Shown here in pieces: positions 12,001-20,269 of a stretch of 64,000 bases of DNA. The translations under genes and the position numbers were made by a program. The stretch comes from Ochromonas danica. Lineage: Eukaryota > Sar > Chrysophyceae > Chromulinales > Chromulinaceae. Location: the NCBI GenBank assembly GCA_015146655.1, contig VKHL01000062.1:62001-126000 (forward strand), written 5' to 3'. The first letter of the stretch is position 1. Every line of letters begins with the position of its first letter. The notes below the pieces were generated by a model. It did no database searches and was not told the origin of the DNA. It worked only from the letters and a program-made list of their open reading frames with translations.

Positions 12001-12971
12001 CCATCAGACCGATTATTGTTTACGGGAGGGAGAACTTTCCATTTGCCAATTGGAAGAGACGAGGAAGACATGTAGCCTGTCATTCTACTTTGCCATGGTA
12101 CGCGATAAGTGAGCAAGGACTTTCCATTCTTCTTTAGAGTGACTTCGAGATAATAATCGCTTCGACCCGCATAGTTCAGATAGGCCTTCGAGCTATTCGC
12201 AAGAGAACAGCGTAAGATCTCCGTGCGATAGTTTGCATTGAAGTCTACCGTAGCAGCCGCGGGGACAACGATCGCAGCAACTTCTTCTCCTTCATCCTTC
12301 GCTAACCATCGCTTGTCAATGGGATGGATGAAGATTGTTCGCATGAAGCAAGAGAAACTGGGTCGACGAGCACGATATCCCGGCAGTCTATAGACAGTCT
12401 TGGAGAAGTTCAGCATGACTTTGTTCCAAACAGGCAGTTGGTGGGGATTGAGGCGCAGGAAGACTTGTTGGTTTACATTATCCTGCAAGTGCACCGTGAA
12501 GTGACACAGTAAGAAAATGGTCAAGTGCAAGTCGTAACTTTGAGCAGATCGCTCAATCAAGGAGGACAAAATGATCTCAGAGAGATCGTGGCTAAAGTTG
12601 GGTAATGTCTGAGCAGGGAAGAGCGAAGCTGCAGGAGAAAGATCCCGTTCCTTTACCTCCTCAACTAAAGTGTAATCACCGTCAGAAACAGGAGTGTTGA
12701 GGTGCAAAGAGGGTTGAAAGAATGAAGACGAGAGCTTCGATGTCCAGGGCAAAGACAAGGCGAAGGGCAGCTGTTCTTCGTGTTTGGTCAGAAGATAGTT
12801 GACGAGGAGAAAAGAGAATAGCACAAGACACGCTCCTAATAGGAATAAGAGATGTTGCAAAGGCAGGCAAGCGAGGAGATGGTGACGAGGTCGAGGGCTG
12901 CGAACGTGAGGGAAGTGTTTACCTTGCTTCATGATCTTTCGATTGAAAGCAATCTGATAAAGAGACTTCAT
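9048..12971 (-). CDS. Type II membrane protein with two GT92 glycosyltransferase domains
   Basis: Large intronless gene of 1307 aa. A short basic cytosolic tail and one membrane helix (about residues 33-61) predict a type II Golgi/ER protein. Two related domains of the GT92 (DUF23) family follow. Domain 1 starts near residue 363 with YMCVPGWRSPP, has LLEFIQHHLLMGVRHIF, and at about residue 475 the metal-binding IWDVDEFFIP (a DxD motif). Domain 2 starts near residue 945 with HLCVDRAWKG and LLEFLQHHLLLGIKRIYIP, but at about residue 1055 reads VWSSNQLYIP where the DxD should be, so it is probably not catalytic. GT92 enzymes in plants and animals transfer galactose or related sugars to glycans; the substrate here cannot be told. 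The single-domain size is usually 400-600 aa, so this is a tandem duplication within one chain. The 3' neighbour is the tandem block; the 5' neighbour is PRP38, divergent, 333 bp away. Confidence 0.85.
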   Translation of the reverse strand: MKSLYQIAFNRKIMKQGKHFPHVRSPRPRHHLLACLPLQHLLFLLGACLVLFSFLLVNYLLTKHEEQLPFALSLPWTSKLSSSFFQPSLHLNTPVSDGDYTLVEEVKERDLSPAASLFPAQTLPNFSHDLSEIILSSLIERSAQSYDLHLTIFLLCHFTVHLQDNVNQQVFLRLNPHQLPVWNKVMLNFSKTVYRLPGYRARRPSFSCFMRTIFIHPIDKRWLAKDEGEEVAAIVVPAAATVDFNANYRTEILRCSLANSSKAYLNYAGRSDYYLEVTLKKNGKSLLTYRVPWQSRMTGYMSSSSLPIGKWKVLPPVNNNRSDGASLADQIITEMVYSLPSLSIDPWKAFEKSNHPSRWALDKVYMCVPGWRSPPTARYLSHLLEFIQHHLLMGVRHIFLGVCFAWHSPLMKKLLRILKPFIDEGRLSIASHTEDNLDYRFTFLGAVLRNTPVKVFSVNMCLYFAKGMADYVAIWDVDEFFIPHGTNKDLLDLLDSVDDVEISMSRLVSGESTVLTSPRKGMADGHGHPLCYIQLYSTTLYEVADGRQEASTNIWFKNNFMPRIGGTDHLAHKKAIHPTRRSFSLNLHTGGACALPLGWTDCKNSSLQYDLKRGSNGLVHCYSLAKMSRSGFELEHNFDEPPGIMDARNINKTTEGEIYHVQFFRRGRKVTSANIQHNATNHYAKYYSQKVLESLNDKGLYLPLQLLSDASFYDRKYSRAKRPPVDYSRDTEVTSSAILVLSAWLNRVSKDDKTSMFLLSVTTIILYDDLNNILLSPVQTDDITRSGMKTNLPGLWIAMEDDLIFVNKTHSLVWPTCESIIEEVVCKVILVDDTVTSLHGVEVELEILQRGVTSISCIAPKDTEYSGSSIQVNLMMRLQTTCGDARGFFTRSYAVVFDIDRNRIGTGAMIPQAESAVPPSRLSKTFSPKTSFDHAQYFGNAGETVHLCVDRAWKGTAARHTLPALLEFLQHHLLLGIKRIYIPVALAWNNPVMMMLASALRPFIEDHSVSLVSTLLSHSDSSLPFLMATGVQELVFVRICSHLAVQAGASYVAVWSSNQLYIPTDDSLPLSCNRLNKFIPSPSIAVRNEGIEIPAMFMSPEDFIEEFKDRSSGQSRFWIGDIYRRRPLTEPTLEVQYNAKCGVIYKMDGSRSVERSLSDAPHGLLYTFFDIEPSSLRGCYKQQHLAMIRERVDRAQLFRLCMFVHHRRAEQIRQSSSVSINQSLVSNAYRVLYFPRVLKKLFELNFDLLIDCIFENNPSQLFQAGDEAFADYREAYESNPLLVKRTRFIKPAGVVDENTKKRLFLPY

Positions 12972-13304
12972 GACTTGAGAGCACTCTTTGACCCTGTCTA
13001 AAGAAGGTCAAACGGCTAGCTTTCAGGGCAGATGATCGCCAATCCTCACTGCCTGTGTAGTGAGGGTTGACCAAACACCAACCACTCCCCGGACAGTCAG
13101 TCCCTTCATTTAACAGGGATTTAACAATCACAAGCACAATCACAAGCGCAAGCACAGAATAACCGCAAGCAAAAACAGTCAAGTTGAACCCTCATCAGTT
13201 GTCATCGTAAATCATCATCTCATCGTTACCTTTTGCATCATCATCATGTTGTGGTCAAAATCTTATTAAGTTAACGATCTGGAGCAGCCCAAAATGAGAA
13301 AAGT
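12972..13304. promoter_or_regulatory. Divergent promoter region, GT92 gene / PRP38
   Basis: 333 bp between start codons on opposite strands. It contains ATCATC-rich sequence near 13205-13252 but no motif that I can assign. Both promoters must lie here. Confidence 0.5.
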
Positions 13305-14765
13305 ATGGCGAATGCAACGGACTCGTTTGCTCAAGCCGTCCATGGCACAAACCCACAATATCTTGTGGAAAAGATCACTCGGTTGAAGATCTATAACTGT
13401 CCGTACTGGAAAGAGGAATGCTTTGGTCTCACTGCGGCCACGCTGATCGACAAGGCCGCTGGTCTGAAATACTGCGGTGGGCTGTACGGCGGAAACCTCA
13501 TGCCTACCAAGTTTCTTTGTCTCGTATTGAAGCTATTGCAGCTTCAGCCTGAGAGGGAGATTATTTACGAGTTTATTGGCAATGAAGACTTCAAGTATGT
13601 GCGAGCTCTGGGGGCGATTTACCTCCGCCTTGTTGGCAAGGCAGAAGAGGTTTACCACAACCTTGAGCCTCTCTACAACGACTATCGCAAATTGGCTTAT
13701 CGTGGCATGGATGGGTGGAAGGTGATCCACATGGACGAGTTTGTGGACTCTTTGCTGAGGGAGGAGCTGGTCTGCGATATCGCCATGCCTCACATGGTCA
13801 AGCGAGAGAAGCTGGAGGCACTGGGACAACTCTCTCCTCGTCGTAGCGTGCTGGAGGATGAGCTGTTAGAACTCGAGGAAATGGAAGCACAAGCACTGGC
13901 CAACGAAGTTCTTCCAGAAGAGGAAGACGACAAAGAGGAAGAAGAAGACGACAGAGGAGAGACAGCTGTGGCCTTTGATGACGACGAGGAGGAGGAGGAA
14001 GAAGAAGTCACGGAGGGAGAGAGGAGGAAAGAGGTACAAGTGGAGGATAAGAAAACTGCTAATGAACAACCTCAGGTGGAGCGGGGGGGAAGGCATACAG
14101 AGAGGGACAACAGGAGTAGAGATAGGCTCCATCATCGCTCGCGGTCTCCGTCGAGATCTCCAAGCAGAGACAGAGACAGTGGGCGGTACTATGGAAGAGA
14201 GAGAAGGCCTAGAAGTGGCAGTCGAGAAAGGGGGAGGGACAGCAGAGATCGATATCACAGCAAGAGGAGTCATCGTTACCGAAGTCCAAGTCACAGTGAC
14301 CACTCTCCCACACCATCCGACCGCAGCTACGATAGTCGAGATCGTAGGAAGCGGAGACGTCGAAGTCGTAGTCGCGATGATAGACGAGACAGAAGATCGG
14401 ATAGCAGACATAGAGATCGTCGAGGGAATTATGAGCGAGAGAGAGAAAGGGATAGACAACAAGAACGGGATGAGGGGAAAAGGTCTGAAGAGCCTGTTGT
14501 CCCTGTCAAAGGAAGTACCGCGCCCAATGCACCCAAGGCTAAGGCCAAGATGAGCGAGAAAGCCTTCGATCGCATTTTTGGCAAGAAATCTGCGGTTTCC
14601 AAAGCTTCGAGTGGTGGCGGCGATGCATCTGCGACTACTGGAGCTACTGGGAAGGTTATTGTGAACGCCAAAGGCGAAAAGGTGTTCATTACGGCTCCTG
14701 AGGGCTCTGTTGAATATTGGAACCAAATTCGCGAGAGCTTGGGTATGAGTAAATTGCGACCCTAA
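13305..14765 (+). CDS. PRP38: Pre-mRNA-splicing factor 38 (PRP38) with RS tail and HIND-like C-terminus
   Basis: Spliceosomal B-complex protein, 486 aa, intronless. The PRP38 domain spans about residues 1-185 and begins with VHGTNPQYLVEKI, then YWKEECFGLTAATL, GGLYGGNLMPTKFLCL and ALGAIYLRL. It is followed by a Glu/Asp-rich segment (205-245) and a long Arg/Ser/Asp-rich region (about 255-385), as in animal and plant PRP38A. The last 19 residues, SVEYWNQIRESLGMSKLRP, match the HIND (Hub1-interaction) motif, which in Snu66 reads like S-[IV]-E-x-x-N-K-L-R-x-x-L-G-L-K-P-L; plant Prp38 proteins are known to carry one. Human PRPF38A (312 aa) lacks this tail. The ATG chosen is the first in frame and begins the conserved domain. 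Nuclear. Confidence 0.93.
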   Translation: MANATDSFAQAVHGTNPQYLVEKITRLKIYNCPYWKEECFGLTAATLIDKAAGLKYCGGLYGGNLMPTKFLCLVLKLLQLQPEREIIYEFIGNEDFKYVRALGAIYLRLVGKAEEVYHNLEPLYNDYRKLAYRGMDGWKVIHMDEFVDSLLREELVCDIAMPHMVKREKLEALGQLSPRRSVLEDELLELEEMEAQALANEVLPEEEDDKEEEEDDRGETAVAFDDDEEEEEEEVTEGERRKEVQVEDKKTANEQPQVERGGRHTERDNRSRDRLHHRSRSPSRSPSRDRDSGRYYGRERRPRSGSRERGRDSRDRYHSKRSHRYRSPSHSDHSPTPSDRSYDSRDRRKRRRRSRSRDDRRDRRSDSRHRDRRGNYERERERDRQQERDEGKRSEEPVVPVKGSTAPNAPKAKAKMSEKAFDRIFGKKSAVSKASSGGGDASATTGATGKVIVNAKGEKVFITAPEGSVEYWNQIRESLGMSKLRP

Positions 14766-15056
14766 CTAACCAAGTTAACATAGCTAGCTTTAGCTCACTT
14801 ACATAATAGCATTATTATCTTAAGCATGACATGCAAGCAAACCTATGAGACGATCGATAACGGATGCACGTCATGTATAGATAGGTAGGATGGTCCAACC
14901 AACTCCAGACTTGGGGCATGAGGAGTTGATCCAGTTAGCCAGTTCTGGAGATTTGGCCCAAAGCGGCAGTTTCGCTTCATGCTATGCTGTGATGAATCAA
15001 TAACGGTCTCAGACATTTTGCTTAAAAGAGCAACTCTTTTTATCAGGAATTTTAAC

Positions 15057-17912
15057 ATGGAAGAAGATCAACCACCAATCTCTATTAAGCTTCCTCCTGC
15101 TCCGGAGGATGATTTTGAGGATACACATGGAGCCTTTGATGAGGAGAAGAATGCGGATTTCGTCCACCCTCCTCCTGCTGTGGTGGACTCCGACGAAGAA
15201 GATGAAGCCTACTATGAGAACCCTACTGAGATCATTCGTGAAATGGCCAATAACCCTACCATGGGTCCTGCCATGCAGGTGATGATTGCACAGCTGAAGG
15301 AGACCAACGCGCGTCTCAACGGCGAGCTGATCGAGCGCAAAGAAGAGTTCAAGAAGCTGACTGAGCAAAGAGAAACACTTGGTGTCCAGCTGTATGGTCT
15401 GCAACAGCAACTAGCTCGTATTCAGCTAATGCTAGAGAGCGCTCACAACGAGTACAACACTATCGTAGACGCTCGCCTCGCGGAAGAAGAAATGTTGAAC
15501 AACATAACCAAGAACAACCAAGAACAACAAGCGCTGCTGGAAGAATACAAGAAGCAGCACAAAAAGCATGGAAGTGAGCTGGAGGCTCTGAATGAGACTA
15601 TTCGTCAGATCGAGGAGTACAACGACCAGGTCAAGTCTGAGATCGCTCTCTCTCGTCGCGCAGCTTACAAAGTCGAGCAAAACATGCAAGAATTAGAGAA
15701 GCAGAAAGAAAGTCAAGATCTGTTCGTAGATCACTACAATCGTCAGATCAAGAAGCTTAACGAGGAGATTGAGATGGTTCGCAAGCAGTATTCCTCCCAG
15801 CAAACTGACACATCTGACGCAGCTCAGATCATTCTCGAAACTGCCAAGGAGCTTGACATCATTTCTGCTGAAAAACAGCAGTTGACTATTCAATGGAAAG
15901 CAGCTTTGAGTGGTCTGAGCAGGCGAGATGAAGCTTTAGCGCAGGCCACACTCACTCTTTCTGCCGCGGAGTCGGCGGTGCATGACTATGACGTTGAAAT
16001 TGAAGCATCACGCCGAGAGCTGCAAAAGGAGCAAGGTAAGCACGAGAGCTTAGTTAATCTACGTGATCGCATGGAGAACGAGCTGTCTTGGGTTGAAGAA
16101 TCCCTCCACAAGATCAAAACGGAGCGAGCGGCTATGCAGGAGAGATACACTCTTCTGTCAAAATCTCTCGCTCAAACGGAAGCTGAAGGGAAGAAACTTG
16201 ATGTTACGACAAAGCAACTGGGCAATGAAATGGATGGAGTGATTCAGAATCTTCAAGTGGTTACGCAAGAGCGTCAAAAGATGGAGGAGGAGTTGCAGTT
16301 GCTTTACTCAACCCATGCCAATGTGAACAAGGCCGTAACAAATCTCGATAAGGACAGCGGTAAGATGTTGAAGCTCATTCATCAAAAGGAGATGGAAGGA
16401 AACGAAATCGAGAATCAAATTGCTCGCACGAAGGTGGATCGTCTCAATCTGCAAGGTGTTAACGATCAGCTGCGCGAACACATGCAAAGCGCTACTAAAG
16501 AAGTGCAGGAAAAAGAGAGCTTGGCAGCCAAGTACCAATTGGAGATTCGTCAACGAAATGATGAAATTGAAAAGAAGATGTATCGTGTTGATCGTTTGAA
16601 CAAGAAATACGAGAAAATGGTCGAGTCAGCAGGTGGAGAGGAAAATCTTGGTCCACTGGAAAACACCATCAAGAACTTACAAAAAGAGATCGATAACCTC
16701 AATGCCGAGTGCAAGGAACTTGAAAGGGAATGGCTTCGGAGGCAGACAGAAATGGTGACAATGTCTGCAGAATGTGACGCCATGCACGAGAAAAACAATG
16801 AGCAGCAAGCTCGAGTGACAGTGTTGACCCAAAAACAACTTCGTTTAACCAAAGATCTCCATGAACTAAAGTCCAATCTCAAAGTAGCGAGAAATGTAAA
16901 CAATGATCACCAGAAAGATATCTCCAAACTGAACGCATTGATTAGTGAGAATCATGAGGCTGAAGGAGGATTGCAGGCACAAAACTTTTTGCTGGAAACG
17001 GAATGCTTGCAAGAGTTGAAAGAAGCAGAGAAGGAATGTGTCTCACTCCAATCTACTATTACAGAGACGCGATCTGCTAAAGCTAATTTGTTGGATGAAA
17101 TTGTTGAAGTGGAAAGACAAGCGATGCTCTGGGAAAAGAAGATTCAACTTGATGAAGAGACGAGGCAGGCGTTGGATCCGAATATAGGAGCTGCGGAGAG
17201 TGAAGGGATGGAGAAGGAAGTGCATCGAATGGAACTTCGCCTCGAGGGGTTACAGCGAGAGCAACAACGCCTTGGTAAAGAGATGGAGCGGGCCATGTTG
17301 AAGCGAGGAACGATCGCTAGTCGCTATGCTGTATCCAAATCAACCACAGCTGGTGGAGTTGGAAGTGGAAGCGCAAAATCATTCGGCAATCTCTCCCAAG
17401 CCAACGCAAAGAAAAGGATTTCGGAATTAAAGAAAGAATCGCGAATAGTTGCTGAGGAAACATCGCAGTTTCAATCGCTTTATGAGCAAAAGAAGAACAA
17501 CTTGGCGCAAATGACTTATTCATTAGAAAATATGACAAATCAATACGGCGAAGCAGAGGAGAATTGCCATCAACTGCAGAGTCGGATCAATGATCTATTG
17601 TATCAGAAGCAATTAAATCAGGAGCGAATCGCCTATAGACAGAAGTTCTGTAGTCGTCTTCGAGAAGTATCTCAGCATGGAGTGGATATTGGACAAGCTC
17701 TACAAATCGAGAGGAAGTTGTTGGCCTCGTCGCAAGCGCTGGAGAATGTTCGTGAGATCATCTCCGAGATTCAGTCTTCCTTTCCACATCTGCAAGAGGT
17801 TCTACAGCGAGTCTTGACGATGGCCGACCCTGACTTCGAAGATATTTTAGTATCAGCCCTTCCACTATCTGCAGTCAGTGCAGCAATCGAAGAGAGTGCT
17901 GGTCAGCAGTAG
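15057..17912 (+). CDS. CCDC40: Coiled-coil protein CCDC40 (FAP172 family), axonemal 96-nm ruler subunit
   Basis: Long coiled-coil protein of 951 aa, no intron. After an acidic, Pro-rich head (residues 1-60) nearly the whole chain is heptad-rich helix. Family marks: ELEREWLRRQTEMV in the middle and, further on, EVERQAMLWEKKIQL followed by EETRQALDP, which resemble the W-containing blocks of CCDC40. With CCDC39 this protein forms the molecular ruler that sets the 96-nm repeat of inner dynein arms and radial spokes along the doublet microtubule. The start at 15057 is preferred over an upstream in-frame Met because the acidic head begins there. It implies motile flagella. Another axonemal coiled coil is possible but the WEKK block argues for CCDC40. 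Confidence 0.8.
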   Translation: MEEDQPPISIKLPPAPEDDFEDTHGAFDEEKNADFVHPPPAVVDSDEEDEAYYENPTEIIREMANNPTMGPAMQVMIAQLKETNARLNGELIERKEEFKKLTEQRETLGVQLYGLQQQLARIQLMLESAHNEYNTIVDARLAEEEMLNNITKNNQEQQALLEEYKKQHKKHGSELEALNETIRQIEEYNDQVKSEIALSRRAAYKVEQNMQELEKQKESQDLFVDHYNRQIKKLNEEIEMVRKQYSSQQTDTSDAAQIILETAKELDIISAEKQQLTIQWKAALSGLSRRDEALAQATLTLSAAESAVHDYDVEIEASRRELQKEQGKHESLVNLRDRMENELSWVEESLHKIKTERAAMQERYTLLSKSLAQTEAEGKKLDVTTKQLGNEMDGVIQNLQVVTQERQKMEEELQLLYSTHANVNKAVTNLDKDSGKMLKLIHQKEMEGNEIENQIARTKVDRLNLQGVNDQLREHMQSATKEVQEKESLAAKYQLEIRQRNDEIEKKMYRVDRLNKKYEKMVESAGGEENLGPLENTIKNLQKEIDNLNAECKELEREWLRRQTEMVTMSAECDAMHEKNNEQQARVTVLTQKQLRLTKDLHELKSNLKVARNVNNDHQKDISKLNALISENHEAEGGLQAQNFLLETECLQELKEAEKECVSLQSTITETRSAKANLLDEIVEVERQAMLWEKKIQLDEETRQALDPNIGAAESEGMEKEVHRMELRLEGLQREQQRLGKEMERAMLKRGTIASRYAVSKSTTAGGVGSGSAKSFGNLSQANAKKRISELKKESRIVAEETSQFQSLYEQKKNNLAQMTYSLENMTNQYGEAEENCHQLQSRINDLLYQKQLNQERIAYRQKFCSRLREVSQHGVDIGQALQIERKLLASSQALENVREIISEIQSSFPHLQEVLQRVLTMADPDFEDILVSALPLSAVSAAIEESAGQQ

Positions 17913-18266
17913 TGCTTGATCTACTAGAACAACACGCTCCCTTTCTTTGTAAGTAAATGCTTAAGTAGCTAACCCCTTTTGTCGGAATAGAAGACACTTC
18001 CAATCTTCTCTTTCTCTCTGATCTTTCCTCGCCAATTTGTTTGCAAAGTGGATTTGCATGAAATATGCTGAAGAATCTAATCTAATGTGATGCATATTTT
18101 ACATGCATTTTACTTTTTTAGTAAGCTTGAAGCCAGAGGTTAAAAGCAAGAAAAATGGATTTTTAAATCACAAATGAGTCCAGGGGAAATCATAACTTGT
18201 GTGCACAGTGCAGCAGAGTCGAAATTCTCTCTTATTGAAGTCAAAGCAAAGAGTCTGTGAGCAATT
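17913..18266. other. Intergenic, nothing recognised
   Basis: 354 bp between two same-strand genes. T-rich stretches and no clear gene, RNA or repeat. Confidence 0.4.
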
Positions 18267-19922
18267 ATGGGGTGCACGAGTAGTACGGCGATGAATCGCA
18301 GCCCTGAGTATCCGTGTGGTCATCCCAATTTCCGTGGAGTGGAAGATTGGACCACATTGGAGAACAGCGAAAAGGTGGTCTACCACCAGCGCTTCCCCAA
18401 AGCAGTGCTGCGAGGGAATTACAAAACATCGAGAATCATGACCCTTTACACCACTCCTCCTCTATTAGGTAAAGCGAGAAAGTTGATCGTTAGTTTCATG
18501 GTGACTGTCGAGGGACTGCGACCTGGAGTGACTAGTGCAGAGGTGGAGCTTCAACTTCTCGACAGAGGGACTGTAAAGAAGACATGTCCCATTTGTCCGC
18601 TGAATACTTCGAGCCTCTTGGTGAGCATCGAGCACGTGGATACGGAAGATATTCTCTCTCAAGCTGAGCGAGGATCTGTTTTCAAGATTGTTGTTAGCAT
18701 CACTTCCACGCCCTCCTCCATGCACAGCAGCTGCAACTATGCGATAATTCTGACAAATTTCAACCTTGATCTCTATGGCGCTGATGCACCTCCCGTCTTG
18801 ACGCTTCCATTTGAAGAGTCAGTGAGAATGACCAGGAAGGAGCACGAGCAGGAGCAGGCTGTCTTCGTGTTGAGAAGCGGTCGAGTCTGGGCCTGGCCGT
18901 TGCCTCCTGGAGGACTCTATCAATGGACTGACACGCCTCCGTTGATTCACGTTCCATCCAAGATTGTTGTATCTTTCACTTTCTCTGTGATATCGAAGTC
19001 TCCCAATTTGTTTCATTTCGCCTCCGCTCGACTATCTCTTGCAGCGATGCGATCAGAGCGAACAGTATCATCCATAGATTTGCTCTTCGTCAATCGCAAA
19101 AACTACAATCTCAAGGAAAATCATATTTTGCAGATTGTACTGGATCAAAGCAATCACCAGGACAAGTCCATGGCTAACTTTTTTGCAAGTCTTGAGAAAG
19201 GGGACCGGGTAGTGATTCGAAGGGAATTGGTGGGCTATCCAACAACAAAGTTTGTAGTGAAGCACTTTCTACTGGAGCTTTATCCTTCTCCTGCCAGTGA
19301 AGGTCAGGCGTGCGCAAAACCAGTGCGCTTAGGCGGGCGAATGTTACTGAGCCCTAACGCTGAAGCTGGAGTACTGACTATGGTTGGAGGCAGAAAGATG
19401 GAATCGGGGAGCGGAAGAAGAGTGAAAGCAATGGGACATCGCCTAAATAAATCGAGTGTGGGGAGGCGAGGAGAAGGAGATGTAGATATCTCCGCTGATT
19501 TCTATGGTGGGCTAGATGCACTGGATGATCCATTAAAAGGCATTAAAGATGATAATGATGATCAGCGAGGGAATGAAGATGGCAATGGCGGCATTGGTGA
19601 TGGTGATCAGTACATTGAAGATGATTATTTCTATGGTGATGACAATACGGACGACATTGCATACGATGACTTGGGCCAGGCAGATTTTCAAGAAGCCATC
19701 GGTAGTTGTGGTGCATTTGACTCAGGAGGAGGAGGAGGCGGTGGGGATTTTGCTGGTTGTGATGGAGGGGGTTATGCTGGCTTCGATGGTGGTAATGATG
19801 GTGGCGGCTTTGGAGGAGGCTGTGATGGAGGAGGAGGTGATGGTGGAGGAGGAGGTGGTGATGGTGGTGGAGGAGGAGGTGGCGATGGTGGAGGAGGAGG
19901 AGGTGGTGGGTCATGTGATTAG
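18267..19922 (+). CDS. Predicted N-myristoylated protein with a duplicated beta-rich domain and poly-Gly tail
   Basis: Unrecognised protein of 551 aa, intronless. It begins MGCTSS: Gly2 with Ser6 is a good N-myristoylation signal and Cys3 a likely palmitoylation site, so the protein probably sits on a membrane, such as the plasma or ciliary membrane. Residues about 70-170 and 235-345 look like two copies of one domain: each starts with a K-[LI]-[IV]-V-S-F strand, has a basic/acidic RGS or KGD turn followed by VFKIVV or RVVIRR, and ends in F-x-L-[DE]-L-Y. From about residue 365 the chain is disordered, first Gly/Asp/Asn-rich, then from about 480 a run of Gly tracts with occasional Asp and Cys, ending GGSCD. 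The tail is encoded by repetitive GGA/GGT codons and may vary in length between strains. No function can be named. Confidence 0.8.
   Translation: MGCTSSTAMNRSPEYPCGHPNFRGVEDWTTLENSEKVVYHQRFPKAVLRGNYKTSRIMTLYTTPPLLGKARKLIVSFMVTVEGLRPGVTSAEVELQLLDRGTVKKTCPICPLNTSSLLVSIEHVDTEDILSQAERGSVFKIVVSITSTPSSMHSSCNYAIILTNFNLDLYGADAPPVLTLPFEESVRMTRKEHEQEQAVFVLRSGRVWAWPLPPGGLYQWTDTPPLIHVPSKIVVSFTFSVISKSPNLFHFASARLSLAAMRSERTVSSIDLLFVNRKNYNLKENHILQIVLDQSNHQDKSMANFFASLEKGDRVVIRRELVGYPTTKFVVKHFLLELYPSPASEGQACAKPVRLGGRMLLSPNAEAGVLTMVGGRKMESGSGRRVKAMGHRLNKSSVGRRGEGDVDISADFYGGLDALDDPLKGIKDDNDDQRGNEDGNGGIGDGDQYIEDDYFYGDDNTDDIAYDDLGQADFQEAIGSCGAFDSGGGGGGGDFAGCDGGGYAGFDGGNDGGGFGGGCDGGGGDGGGGGGDGGGGGGGDGGGGGGGGSCD
19726..19917. 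repeat. GGA/GGT-rich low-complexity tract
   Basis: About 190 bp of GGA, GGT and GAT codons encoding the poly-Gly tail of the preceding gene. Likely prone to slippage; no exact unit length. Confidence 0.85.
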
Positions 19923-20269
19923 TGGTTCAATCAACATATATATTTTCTTATATATATGTGTAAGAAGGATTTTGTCGACCTTTCATGCTGCATTGCCATT
20001 AGTAGCGGTTCGAGTTCGAAATGTGTGTGTTTATTGCAGCATTGAGCTCTAGTCTAGAGTTGCGGATTGTCTTAAAGTTAAATAGTTAAGATCAGATCAG
20101 ATAACCTGCTTAACAGTACTTGCTACAGTTTAGTTGTTTGTTGGAGTTCTGGCTGTCTGGCGCTGCAGTAACTCCACAGAACTGTTGAAACGGTGCGAAA
20201 ATTTCCACAAGCCATCACCCATCTCGTTCTGTTTCCTCTGGTTTAGATCCAAGGAGTGTGTTCTCCAGC
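19923..20269. other. Intergenic, nothing recognised
   Basis: 347 bp between two same-strand genes, containing a TATATA stretch near 19937-19957 just after the upstream stop codon. No gene or RNA seen. Confidence 0.4.

Noticed and set aside
13790-14726. Long minus-strand and +2 frames over the PRP38 RS region (poly-Ser, Thr/Ile-rich)
   Set aside because: They are mirror frames of the Arg-Ser and Glu-rich codons of PRP38 and have no independent protein features.
19543-19914. His/Leu-rich minus-strand frame over the poly-Gly tail
   Set aside because: It is the complement of GGA/GGT/GAT codons; composition fully explained by the plus-strand gene.
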